46,353 nucleotides of DNA. It comes from a virus. The DNA lies in the IMG/VR virus record IMGVR_UViG_3300048839_001136, positions 1-46,353 of that record; one strand, given 5' to 3'. Shown piece after piece: positions 1-10,500 of this stretch (the first letter of the stretch is position 1; the number at the start of each line of letters is the position of its first letter). The notes beneath the pieces are model-generated. The model did no database searches. It saw nothing but the letters and a program-made list of their open reading frames with translations, and was not told the origin of the DNA. Made by a program: the position numbers and the translations under genes.

Positions 1-446
1 TCCAGTGCCCGCTGCATCGTCATCACCGGCTGCCCATACGGACTGCCGGGCAGGCTGGCCCACTCTCGCGCACACTTGCGGATTGCCTCCTGCACCCGGC
101 CGGCCAGCAGGTCGTCGAGTGCTTTGCGGCCGCGGATCAGGTAGACCGCAGCTGCATCCTGGGACGGCTGCGCGAAGTCGGTCAGCCCGAGCGCCTTCGC
201 GCAGCCGTCCCAGGTGCGCTCCAAGAACTGGTAGGCCCCGGCCGCCGTGCTCCAGACCTTGAGCGGCTCGACGTAGACCCGCTGCCGCGGATGGTCCGTC
301 AGATCGGACGCCTGCCCGCCGCCGACGATGGTGCGGTAGGCCGCCTCGGTCTGCCCGCTCTCCCCCTCGCGGATCATCCGCAGGAATGCGCGCAGGTTGC
401 CGCTGGCCTGCAGCGTCGCAAGGAGCGATTGGCCGAGCGCGTTCAT
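1..446 (-). CDS. Lambda R-type endolysin (lytic transglycosylase), 3' end cut by window edge
   Basis: About 148 residues are visible; the C-terminus lies beyond the left edge. The order of motifs follows phage lambda R (GH104 transglycosylase): FLRMIREGESG with the candidate catalytic Glu at about residue 27, IVGGG, a DHPR segment, then STAAGAYQFLERTWD, SQDAAAVYLI and WASLPGSPYGQ. In that family the enzyme cleaves the MurNAc-GlcNAc bond of peptidoglycan, forming anhydro-MurNAc, in the periplasm at lysis. No signal peptide or SAR anchor is visible, so release probably needs a holin, as for lambda R. The ATG overlaps the previous stop as ATGA, which implies translational coupling. It is the last gene of the late block seen here. 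The family match is from remembered sequence; it is strong over the whole visible length. Confidence 0.9.
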   Translation of the reverse strand, partial: MNALGQSLLATLQASGNLRAFLRMIREGESGQTEAAYRTIVGGGQASDLTDHPRQRVYVEPLKVWSTAAGAYQFLERTWDGCAKALGLTDFAQPSQDAAAVYLIRGRKALDDLLAGRVQEAIRKCAREWASLPGSPYGQPVMTMQRAL

Positions 447-781
447 GGCGTGCCATCCTCGCGTGTGATCTCGCGCAGCAGCTCGTCAGCCGACGCGACC
501 TCGGGCGTCGTCATGTCACGCCACCCGTCATCGCGCGGCTGGATACGGCGCATGCCGATCTCGGGCACGTAGTCGATGCCCTCGACGCGCGAGCCGCAGA
601 TCGTGGGCGGCTCGGACAGCGCGACGAGGACGCCATGCAGCTTGGCTGCGCCATGGTGGCCGTACCAGCACAGGCGGGTCGCGTACAGGCTGATGCTCAC
701 GGCTGCCTCGATGTTGCGTGCGCGGTCCAGCGCGGCGCGCAGCGCGGCCGCGCTGGCGTCATCGGCAGCGCCGGGTGACAT
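443..781 (-). CDS. Hypothetical protein in the lysis cassette
   Basis: This is a 112-residue protein of unknown function between the coiled-coil/TM protein and the endolysin. I start it at the ATG at 781 because a GGAGGA ribosome-binding sequence lies about 8 bases upstream. A longer GTG form from 814 would overlap the upstream gene and has no such signal. The N-terminal half is alanine-rich and helical; the middle carries a hydrophobic stretch with Tyr/Trp (SLYATRLCWYGHHGA), then a C-terminal acidic tail. No signal peptide, lipobox or clear TM segment is present, so spanin function cannot be claimed. Its place in the cassette is the only functional hint. Confidence 0.7.
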   Translation of the reverse strand: MSPGAADDASAAALRAALDRARNIEAAVSISLYATRLCWYGHHGAAKLHGVLVALSEPPTICGSRVEGIDYVPEIGMRRIQPRDDGWRDMTTPEVASADELLREITREDGTP

Positions 782-797
782 GGCGCGGTGTCCTCCA

Positions 798-1190
798 TCA
801 CTCCACTCGCCCACGTAGCAGGGTGTAGGACAGCACGGCCACGATGATGATGCCAGCCAGCGACCAAAGCCCGCCGACGACCCGCCGGCGCAGGTCGATC
901 AGGCCCGGCATGTCGCGCTCGATCGCCGCGATCCTAGTCTCCAGCCGCGTGTCGATGCCCTTGATGTCTGTGCGCAGGCCCTCGATCGCTGCCGTAAGCT
1001 GGGTCACCTCGGCGCGGGTGTAGCTGTGATCGATCTCCAGCCGTGTGAGCTTCTGCAGCTCGCGGACCAGATCGCCGATCTGCGTGCGCAGCTCGTCGAC
1101 CCGCTCGACCACGCCGCGCACATGCTGGCGTAGCTCGGAGATTTCACCGGAGCGCACCGGGCAGTCAGGAGGAATCACGCGATCTGGCAT
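798..1190 (-). CDS. Coiled-coil protein with C-terminal membrane anchor (XhlA/holin-like candidate)
   Basis: This 130-residue protein has a long charged heptad-like region (about residues 15-97, ELRQHVRGVVERVDELRTQI and onward). One hydrophobic segment follows (about 105-122, GLWSLAGIIIVAVLSYTLL), with a short basic tail after it. A coiled coil plus a C-terminal anchor is the layout of XhlA-type proteins and of several podoviral proteins near lysis genes. The gene sits between the tail fibre and the endolysin. It may be a holin or holin partner; a small tail-anchored virion protein is the alternative. It starts at an ATG with AGGGTAG upstream and lies 9 bases after the tail fibre stop. Confidence 0.75.
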   Translation of the reverse strand: MPDRVIPPDCPVRSGEISELRQHVRGVVERVDELRTQIGDLVRELQKLTRLEIDHSYTRAEVTQLTAAIEGLRTDIKGIDTRLETRIAAIERDMPGLIDLRRRVVGGLWSLAGIIIVAVLSYTLLRGRVE

Positions 1191-1199
1191 GCGCTACCC

Positions 1200-4100
1200 T
1201 CACGTGATCCGGAGGTAGCCCGAGCCGTCTTTCCAGAGCCGGTTCGTGCCGCCAGGTGACGAGGTCGGTATCCCAGGCAGCTCAATGTAGCCGCCCGCGG
1301 TTAGTTTGACCCGCTGCATGCCGGCTGCCAGCAGGTAGAAATCGTGGGCAGACAGCATCCCCATCTCCGCGTAGGCGGGCCCTGATCGTATTCCGCTCAG
1401 AACGCTACCGTTCTGCGCAACGAGGTTTGCGTTTCCGGACGTGGCATTTGCCATCAGCGTGGCATCCACCTTGGATACCGTCAGATCCCCCGTCATCGTG
1501 TCGCCGGTCTTGCTCACCGCAGTCAGCGGCAGCCCCGCCAGCTTCGATGCTTCCGCCGCTGTGTAGGCTTGATACCCCGACGCCCAGGTGACCGCGAACG
1601 TACCCGCCGCCGTGATCGGCGAGCCAGACACAGCCAGCCCGGTCGGCACCGTCATCGCGGCCGATGTCACTGTGCCGGTGCCGGTGACCTCCGCCCACTT
1701 CAGCCCCGTGGCTTCAGCGCTGTCGGCCGTCAGCACGTAACCGTCGGTGCCCTTTGCCAGGCGCGCGTTCGTCGTGCTGAACGTGTAGAGGTCGCCCTTG
1801 GTCGTGAGCGGTGATGGGTTGGCCCAGGCGGCCGCCGCACCAGACCCGGCACTGGTGAGCACCTGCCCGGCTGTGCCGGCCCCGGAGAACCCGCCGATCG
1901 ACAGCGCACCCGTGGGCAGGAACCCCCACCGGATCGTGCCGTTGACCATCAGTCCAACGTCGCCGGCATGGTCGATCGTGCCGAACAGGAACTCGCCGCC
2001 GTCGACAGTGGCGCGCTGCCACATGCCGCCGGTGCCCTGGTCCGTGATGAGCTGCGCTTGCGACGAGGCGCCCGTCGACGTGGATAGGTTCTTGACGACG
2101 ACCTTTGTAACGTCGGCGTGGTTCTCCGCCACTTCCAACGGGTTGGCGATCGTTGGGGTGCCTGCCGCAACCCATTTCAGGCCGGTCGGCTCGGAACTGT
2201 CAGCGGACAGTACATGGGTGTCTGCGCCGACCGGGAGGCGCGCGTTGACGGTGCTGAACGCGTACAGGTCGCCTTTGGTCGTGAGCGGTGATGTGGTACC
2301 GCCACCAGGCGTGGACCACGTCGGTGGCGCGCCCGCCCCCGCACTGGTGAGCACCTGCCCGGCTGTACCCGCGTTCGAGAAGCCGCCCATCGAGAACGCC
2401 CCCGTCGGCAGGATCGCGAGTCGGTATATGCCGCCGTTGACGAAGGCGATGTTCGCGGCGTGGTCCAGCGCCCCGATCAGAAGTTCTCCCCCGTCGACCT
2501 CTGCCCGCTGCCACATGCCGCTAAGGCCTTGGTCCATCGACAGTGCGAGCTGCGTCGCTGCTCCGGACCCAACAGACTGATTCGAGACGGCCAATACCGT
2601 GGCGCTGTTGGCATCTCTTTCGACGACAGTAGTCGCCGCCAGGTTGTGGTGCACGACCCCCTGCACCGTGGTATTGACCAGGAAGTTGCGGCCAACCGCC
2701 TGGGGCGCGGTCTCGATGTTGTTGATGCCGCCACTGACATCATCCCACGGCGGTCCGAGCTCCGGCCGGTACTGCCACCCGAGCGGCTCGGTGCAGGCCT
2801 CGACGTTGCCGCCAATGACCGAAATGTCTGCAGTGTCAGCGTCGAAGAAGATGCCTCGCTTGTTGGTCTCGATCTTGGGCGCGAGAACAACCCCACCCAG
2901 AACCGACTTCCCGAACAAGATTCCGGTTTCCTTGTTCCACTGGATCTTCGGAGCTTCGATCAGGAAGGTGTTCGCATCGATCGAGCCGTTCGCATCACTG
3001 ATGTGTATGCCGTGACGGCCGTTGAAAATCACGACTGGATTCTGCAGGTAGACCCCATTCGCGTTGGTCGTCGTCTCCCCTGCGTAGTCCCCAATCCGAA
3101 CACCATCGCGGCCCATTCGGGCGAAGACCGGGCCGCCGTACCAGGCGAAGCTGTTCGCGCCGATGAAGATGCCATCGCGTGCGGCCCCTTCCGGGTAGTA
3201 CCAGTCGTCCGTGGCATCGTAGTAGACCGGGCCGATGATGCCGCCGCCGAAGAACCGCACTCCCGGGTGCGTGACCATGCAAAGCACGGACCCGACCATC
3301 GACGTGTTCGACTGGAACAGGTAGCTCTGGGGCATGTTGAGGTCGGTGTTGGCGGTGCCGACCCCGTTACGCCCGCCAAAGTACCAGGTCGTTGGCGCGT
3401 CGACAACAACCTGAAGGTCGCAGTGAACCACCCCGTCGATCAGCAGCCCCTTCCCAAGCGCGCGAACTTGGTCGTCTGCTGCCAACAGCCAGTTTGTCGT
3501 GCTGTAGCCGTTTGGGAGAACCGACGGTTCCAGCCCAGACGAATCCGGCTTCGCCCCGGTCCACCTGAGGTAGTAGCCGGGCGCACCGGGCTTGGCAGTC
3601 TCGACCCTGGCGGCCGGGGTGTAGACCCCGAGCTGCTTCGCGTTGACCGTGTCGCCCGGGATGTAGAGCTGGTACCACCGGGTGTCGTTCCGCTCGATCA
3701 CGGTCCCGTTGTTGCCGCCCGGGGACGGGTTCACCTCTGGCGCGAGGAAGTAAACGCCGCCACCCCCGTCGCCGAGTTCCCAGTAGCCCCTCGTGATCGC
3801 GACCGAGGCGTTGTTGACAGAGGCCTTTAGGTCCGCGACCGTGTCGACCACCAGCACTGAGTCGAGCCCGGCGAGAAGGTCGTTCAGCGCCCGCCCAGCG
3901 GTCCCGGCCGTGTACGCCTCCAGCGAGTTGTACTCGACCATCCCTGCATCGATAGTGCCCGCCCAGGCGTTCCCGGGCGCGATGCCGGTCGCGACCTCCA
4001 ACGCGGTGAACGACGAGGCTTGGGGTTGCCCGTCTTCGTCGAACTGGAGGAGCCGCCCGGCCAGCTCGGTCGGGCTCGGCAGCGGGGCTGCCTCGACCCC

Positions 4101-4523
4101 ATCGGCAAGCTGGAGCGCGCTTGCCAGCCGCTGCTTCAGTTGCTGGGCGAGAACAACCACGCGGTCGATCGCACGCTCGACAGTCTCGCTGAAGAAGCGC
4201 CCCCCGGACGGCAGGTCAGTCGGCTGGGTGTACCCGACCGCACTCACGATGACGAGCCCGTACCCGGCCGGCAGCTTGTCACCGGACGGGTCAAGAGGGT
4301 AGCTCACCGACCCGCCCGGGTTTAGCTGCTGGTCTGAATTCAGCGAGACGCCATAGTGGCTGCCGTAGCTGAGTTCGACATCAGCCTCCGCCGGCGCCAC
4401 CAGCTTCCGGCGGATCACCTTCAACTGATCTGCAGCGAAGACCTCGAACAAGAACGGGAAGGAGGTCGTCACCCCGTTCCCTTCATAGGGCCCCGCGATC
4501 CTGGTTTCAGTGCTGATGGTCAT
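1200..4523 (-). CDS. Tail fibre/tailspike with T7-type N-terminal domain
   Basis: This 1107-residue protein is the likely receptor-binding fibre. Residues 1-170 match the T7 gp17 N-terminal (tail-attachment) domain pattern: GPYEGNGVTTSFPFLF, an ADQLKVIRR segment, YGSHYGVSL, then ETVERAIDRVVVLAQQL before a helical linker. Residues about 230-620 look like a right-handed beta-helix: GGGVYFL, many Asn/Gly turns and repeated GIFFDADTADISVIGG-like rungs. They may bind or degrade surface polysaccharide. The last third contains two similar blocks of about 160 residues (GMWQRA, then AGTAGQVLTSAG, then TTKGDLY), probably a shaft made by duplication. The C-terminus is short, with no obvious chaperone domain. 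The ATG has AGGAG upstream and follows a GTGCCCACC element. Confidence 0.92.
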   Translation of the reverse strand: MTISTETRIAGPYEGNGVTTSFPFLFEVFAADQLKVIRRKLVAPAEADVELSYGSHYGVSLNSDQQLNPGGSVSYPLDPSGDKLPAGYGLVIVSAVGYTQPTDLPSGGRFFSETVERAIDRVVVLAQQLKQRLASALQLADGVEAAPLPSPTELAGRLLQFDEDGQPQASSFTALEVATGIAPGNAWAGTIDAGMVEYNSLEAYTAGTAGRALNDLLAGLDSVLVVDTVADLKASVNNASVAITRGYWELGDGGGGVYFLAPEVNPSPGGNNGTVIERNDTRWYQLYIPGDTVNAKQLGVYTPAARVETAKPGAPGYYLRWTGAKPDSSGLEPSVLPNGYSTTNWLLAADDQVRALGKGLLIDGVVHCDLQVVVDAPTTWYFGGRNGVGTANTDLNMPQSYLFQSNTSMVGSVLCMVTHPGVRFFGGGIIGPVYYDATDDWYYPEGAARDGIFIGANSFAWYGGPVFARMGRDGVRIGDYAGETTTNANGVYLQNPVVIFNGRHGIHISDANGSIDANTFLIEAPKIQWNKETGILFGKSVLGGVVLAPKIETNKRGIFFDADTADISVIGGNVEACTEPLGWQYRPELGPPWDDVSGGINNIETAPQAVGRNFLVNTTVQGVVHHNLAATTVVERDANSATVLAVSNQSVGSGAATQLALSMDQGLSGMWQRAEVDGGELLIGALDHAANIAFVNGGIYRLAILPTGAFSMGGFSNAGTAGQVLTSAGAGAPPTWSTPGGGTTSPLTTKGDLYAFSTVNARLPVGADTHVLSADSSEPTGLKWVAAGTPTIANPLEVAENHADVTKVVVKNLSTSTGASSQAQLITDQGTGGMWQRATVDGGEFLFGTIDHAGDVGLMVNGTIRWGFLPTGALSIGGFSGAGTAGQVLTSAGSGAAAAWANPSPLTTKGDLYTFSTTNARLAKGTDGYVLTADSAEATGLKWAEVTGTGTVTSAAMTVPTGLAVSGSPITAAGTFAVTWASGYQAYTAAEASKLAGLPLTAVSKTGDTMTGDLTVSKVDATLMANATSGNANLVAQNGSVLSGIRSGPAYAEMGMLSAHDFYLLAAGMQRVKLTAGGYIELPGIPTSSPGGTNRLWKDGSGYLRIT

Positions 4524-4529
4524 GATCGG

Positions 4530-4561
4530 ATTCTCCTACTCGCCGGCGGGTGGGTGGGCAC
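4530..4561 (-). promoter_or_regulatory. GTGCCCACC box plus -10-like hexamer before the tail fibre
   Basis: On the minus strand GTGCCCACC (plus 4553-4561) is followed after exactly 17 bases by GAGAAT (plus 4530-4535), and the tail fibre ATG begins six bases further on. The same layout occurs before three other late units. The AGGAG ribosome site lies inside the 32-base span. It is either a promoter/activator site or an RNA-level element; which one is unknown. Confidence 0.45.
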
Positions 4562-7500
4562 TACTGCTTGCTCTCCGGGCTCGGGGTCCCGGTCACGAGC
4601 CCCCGTGCTGCATCAACCGGGTCGGTCGGGATGATGCTTTCCTGGGTGACCCCGGCCAGGTAGCCGAGCGGGCGGGCCGCCGCGTAGAGGGGAAGCCCGA
4701 GCACCATCCCGAGAAGGGTGAGCATGTCCCGTACCGCCCGTCGTGCGTTCACCGCTTCAACGCCCTCGGTGGCCGCCTTGTAGACGTGGGCCGGGACCCC
4801 CACGCTCGCCTCCGCCAGGCTGACCGCCGGCGAGAGGCTCACACGGTCATCCACCGGGGTGGCGTTGAAGCGGTTGACCGCGGCGATCCCAAACTGCCCC
4901 GCCACCGGGATGCCCGCGAGGAAGCCCTTCGCCGTTCCCATCCCGATAACAGCTTCGATCCAGTCGTCGAGGTAGCCGTCGTCCTCGTCGTCTTCAGGGC
5001 CCCCTCGCATCGCGACCGCGATCGCTTCCGCCACCCAGAAAGGAATCAAGAGCCCTGCCAGCCCAACGAACGCGAGCCGATGGGCCCCCTTCACGATCCC
5101 TACCTCTTCGACGATCTGCTGCATGGCAGTCACGTTGGTGTTGAACAGCATCGAGAAGTAGTTGTAGAACTGCGTGAACAGCCGAACCGCTGGCGGGCCG
5201 GCCTCGACACGGCTGATGTCCTCCGGCAGCGAGCTGGTTTGCGTCTGGCGGACCACGCCGTCAGCGAACCGAATCGCATCCGCCTCTTCCATCCCCGCCG
5301 AAAGAGCTTGGTTGTAGGCCCCGGTCCACGCGATAGGCCCGATGACGTTGTCGACCGCGAGCTGCATGAAGTAGGCGTGGCGGATAGCCCAGTCCTGGGC
5401 CCGTTCCAACAGGGTCGGGTTCAGCAGGATCTGTTCGATCTGGCCCGAGATAGCGGCGACCTCGTTCGAGGCCCTTTCCGCCATCATCGGGGACAGCGCA
5501 TGCACGTCTCGCACCATCTTGCGAGGATTCTGAAGGTAGAGGGCAACGGCACGGCCAACATGCCCCGGCCGGACTTGCACCAGCAGGTTTGACAAGCCAG
5601 TGAACTGCTGCAACGTGTTGCTGACGTTTGCGAACATCAGCTGCATCCCGGCCCGGGCCCGAGCTACCGTCGCGATCCGCGACAGCCCCCCGTCACCGAC
5701 GACCGGGGAGTTGACCATCTGCCTCGCGGCCCGGTTCAGCCACGGCCGGAGCATCCCGGAAATCGCACCTGGCTGCAGTGCGTTCAGCTTGTCCTGGACC
5801 CCCGGCCGCCGCAGCACCCGGGCCGTTTGCCGGACCGGGTTTTCCATGTGCGTGAACAGCAGGACCTTGTCGATGTGCTGGGGCAGCACACGAAGGTCAA
5901 GCAACAGAGGACGGTTGTACTCGGCCCTGGAATAGGTGAACCCGCGGGCGGTGGAGGGGAAAGCCGAGGTCAGGCTCGCGTTGTCCTGCTCGATCAGTTC
6001 TCGTTGCTCGGCATCCTGCACCAGCCGGGGGTCGACAAGCGCTGGCACGTACCCGCCACGGTAGGTCCCGAACGGGGTGTCAAACGCGTCCGCGGTCACC
6101 TCCGAGAAGTAGCGCCCGAACGCATCGCGGTGCGCTTTCTGGGCACCGGCTTTCGTCTCTTCCAGAAGATCCCAGACCCCCTGCACGAAGTCGTAGTGCT
6201 CCCGCCGAAGGACTCCGGTGTCGTGCAATCGGCCAAGGAAGGCGTCCCATCGCGTAGTGTCAAGGGTACCGTCTTCGTTCTCCGTGGCCCACCCACGCCC
6301 GAGCAGGAGCTTGCGCTTGTTGGACGCGTTGCCCGTGTGCAGCAGTGCGTGCAACAACTCGGCATGACCACCGCGGCCGCCCTTTCCAAACACGTAGCCG
6401 AGCGTCGGGGCTGCGATCTCGTTCGGAGAGAGCGAGGGCGCGACCCCCTTCACCAGAGCCTGGAACTTCCGGCGGTAGGCCAACCGGTCGGTCCGGTACC
6501 GGTCGGCCGCATCCTTCACCGGCTGGAATACGATCCGCTGGAAGGGGCCCCCGTACTTGCCGTCCACCGAGCCGACCCACTGCTCCACCCTCCGGAGCGC
6601 GGCACCGAAGAACTGAAGCGCTCGGGCCCGCTCTTCCGCCTTTGTGAAAGTGCCCGTGGTACCGGGGAGCGTCGTGGGCGCCCTCTTCTCGTCGAGCCGG
6701 GCCGACAGCATCGCTGCCGCGTCGTCGATGTCCAGCACGTCCCCGGCAACCTCGATCCGCCGGCTGCGCTTCGCGAGATGCCAGAGGCTCGCAACAGCTT
6801 CGTGAAGGGACCGTAGCTCCTCGAACGCCAAAGAGTCGACCGGTTGGGCGTTCTCCACCGCGGCGGCCACCATCGACGAGACCGCGTTGTAGGTCTCGGG
6901 GTCGTGCTGGGCAACCACACTCAGGTAGGCGGACGCTTTCTTCGTGGCCGGCGTCTGGATGCCGTACGCGAACAGGACCGCTCGCGCTGCGTTCACCAGG
7001 TCCGGGTCCCGCCCCTTCTCGACCACCTTTTCATCGGTGCCCCTCACGACCCTCGCGAAGAACGCCCGGATCTGGGCACCTTCAGCCTGGGCTTCCAGCA
7101 GCGCTTTCGAGGTGAGGTTGTGAAGAAGCTGGTCCTGCTTCGCCTTGACCGCCTCTTCCGTCTTCCCCGCCATCGTTGCTTTCAGCCACCGCTGGCTCGC
7201 CCGCTTCTCGGCAGCAGTGTGCTGCCATGCTGCCGCCTTGAGATCGCGCAACGGGGTCCGTGAGACGACCTCAGCAGCAAACCGTTTCCCTGCTTCGACC
7301 AAGATGTTGACGGTCGTCTTCCGGCCGCCCGCGGTCGTCTGGCCGGTGTCTGCCTTCGCCGCCAGGGCCTCCTGCTGACTCCGCAGCTCGGCCGCGAGCG
7401 CGCGAGCACGAGCCTCGTTGTGAACAGCCAGGTTCGCCGCTTCGGCGATCGCGTCGGCATCGTTCAGGTCGCCGTGCTCTTCCAGCATCCTTAGCTCGGC

Positions 7501-10500
7501 GATCGAATCGATCGCGTCGCGCCGGTTTCCGAAAGCCTCGATCGCTTCCATCATCGCCTCGACGGTCGGGAACCCAAAGCTATCGGCGATGACCGCCATC
7601 TCAGCATCGTTGGGGTCCGCCCGCCGCAGCGGTTTCGGGTTCTGTCGGTCCCACTTGATCATCGCGAGCGAGACCTCGGCGTTGACCTCCCCCCGAACCT
7701 TGGCGAGGAACTGGCCCTTCTTCAGGCCGGTCAGCGCGGCCCCTGTCTTCGCCTCTTCCGCGGCCAGGTGCTGCTGCTGGATCTCAAGCCGGGAAGCCTC
7801 CTCCGCGGCGGTCCGGGCGTCCTTCCATGCGTCGAGCCGACCCTGCAGCTCTACATCCACCCTCAGCGCTTCCAGCGCCTTCAGCGCCCGCATCTCGGGG
7901 GTGGCGTCGACCTCTTCCGTGGCTGCCTCGACCGCGGCTTTTCGGGCGGCCTTCGCTTCGCCCTGCAATTTCTTGATCGCCTCGCCCCGGGCCCTCACCG
8001 CCCACTTCAAGCTGGCAAGGCTGCGTTTCGCCAGCTTCTCACCGGCGAGGGCAGTTGCGCTCGGATCCGGCGTCATGCCGGCGATCTGCTCCGCTTCAGC
8101 GATCTGCTCGTCGGTCGCGATCAGCCGGTCCATCACCCGCCGGATGTCATCGTTCAGCGGCTTCCGTTCCCCTTCCGGCAGGCCGGCGAGGAACCGTTGG
8201 ATCGACCCATAGACGGATTTCATCCACGCCGCAAACCGCCGCAGCAGTGGCAGCATTTCAGCGCTCGGGGCCTTTCCCTCCATCACGTATTGCTCGACCC
8301 CCCGGGCCCATTTCTCGTGATGCTCGCGCTTCTGGTCAAGGGTCATCCCCTGCCACGTCTGAAGGTCGGATACCCCGAACCACTGAAGCACCGTACCCAT
8401 GTCGGCCGCGATCCCCGCCGGGGCGTCCGGCTGCGACGCGATATCTGCGAGGACTTCGAGGAAGAAGTGACCGGTCTCGTGGAACCAGGTCGACAGGTTC
8501 GCGTTCGGGTTCAGCACCAGCTCCAGCGTGGCCGGGTTGAAGGTGCCGCGGGCAGACTCGCTGAAGAGGGGAAGACCGCCGGCTGCCGCTTCCTTCATCT
8601 TGTCGGTGATGAGGAAGCCTTGACGCTTGTCGGTTTCGGTGAGCTCAATATCGACAAGCCCTTCCCCGCCGAGTTTTCGGAGCAACTTCTTGGCGGCGGC
8701 AGGAACGATCTCGTCGTAGAAGGCTCGCATCCCTTCCCCGCCGACCTTGAGGTTGAGACCGTCGAGCCGAGTCATCGGCTCGCCCCCGTTCCTTGCGGGT
8801 TGCTGCGAGCCTTCCCCCTGCAGGATCTTCGCGGCCATCTCTTTCCCAACATGATCGGCCAGTTCCGCCTCACGCACGGCTACGGTCTTCAGGATCTTGC
8901 CATCCTTGATGAGCTGAAGGTCGATTTCGTCCCCCGCGCCAACAGTGATGCGGCGGTAGTCGATCGCGTCGATCTGCTTACTCAGGTCATACCGTTCGGC
9001 CGACTGATCCCCTGTAACGAAAGCCACCGCACCGTAGCCTTCATCCACCGCCATCTTGATGATGCGCTTCATGGCAAGGGCAAGCCACTTGTCAGTGGAA
9101 CCCACGAAGGGGGCTCGCCGGACGGCGGCTTGATCGAAGTCTTCGGCAAAACCACGCTCACGGCCGGCTTGCGCCCAGTCGCTCTGGAGCTCCTCAACCA
9201 CCAGCACGCGCCTGCCGTCCACATCGACACGGTCGTTCACCCGGGTGTGGGCCAGGACATCGGGCTCCTCCCAGTGGCCGGAGCGGTACGGCTTCTCGTC
9301 CGCTGGCAGCCGGTAGGCGGCATCGGCTTCGGCGTCGCGCTTGCTCTGCAGATCGAGCATCTGCCCGTGTGCGATGCCGTAGGCGGCACTGTCCTTGCCG
9401 GCCAGGCTTTCCGCCTTCACACGCAGCGCATCAAGCCGCGGCTGGTACTTGTCGAACACCGCTTTGCGCTTGGCGAGGCCCTGCGGCGTCGGTCCGCGTC
9501 TCGGCAGCGCCAGCAGGATCTCGCGGTTGTTGGTGCCTTTCGGGTCCGTGTACTCGGTGTAGCGCGTGCTCCCCTTCACCCAGCTTGGAAAGACCGAGCG
9601 GACCGCATCTACCACGTCCTCTGGGAGGTGGTCCCAATCGACTATCTCGCCATCTTCATCGACAAACTCCACCTGATCGTTGCCTTCATACGAGGCCGCG
9701 TAGCCGTATTCGGCGATCGCGTCATTGATCTGGTCCATCCGGTCGGCCAGATCCGCGTAGACAACCTGCTTGACCCGAACTCCGTTCGCCTTCAGGTAAG
9801 CACCGACCTGCTCGCGGGTGACCTTACCTTCTTGGAAGGTGAGCCACTCGCTGATCCCGGACCATTCGATCTCATCCGGGCTCACACCCTTCTGGGCGAG
9901 GCCCTTCAGCCACTGGGCCCACCCACTGGCGGGGGCCGACTTCATGGGCGCGGCCGCGACCTGACGCGCGAGCTCGCTGTACCAGGGGGTGGACTGCCGG
10001 TACCCCTGTGACGCAGCATCAGCGGCGGTCTGCCCGTTTGGAAGCAGGAAGAAGTCGGGGTTGTAGGGGCCCCACTCTGCTGCCTTTGGGCCGTGCAGGT
10101 TGCCGACCCCGTCGCTCAGTTGAACGATCGCTTCCTGCTGAAGAGCGGCACTGACTGAATCTGCCTCCTCCGGTGTCAGTGGGCGATCGATCTCGACAAC
10201 AGCGGTCAGTTCGGTGTTCGACTGATGCTGGTCGATATTGACCACGCGGACCCCCCGCGACTCAAGTTCCTGCGTTACCTGCTCGGCGGTGATTTGCCCC
10301 TCGCCAGCGACCTCGGCCGTGCTCAGTCCGACGTTGAGGAAGGTCCCTCGGACGAGAGGCGAGAGTGGTCCTTGCCCAAGTACATTCTCCGCCGGGCCAT
10401 CGCCTCCGCGAACATCGCCTCGGCCCCTTGCCGCGAATTTGCGGGCGCCGTCGCTGAAGTTGAGGCTTGCTGAAGCGGTTCCGAGCTTGCTGAAGAGCTG

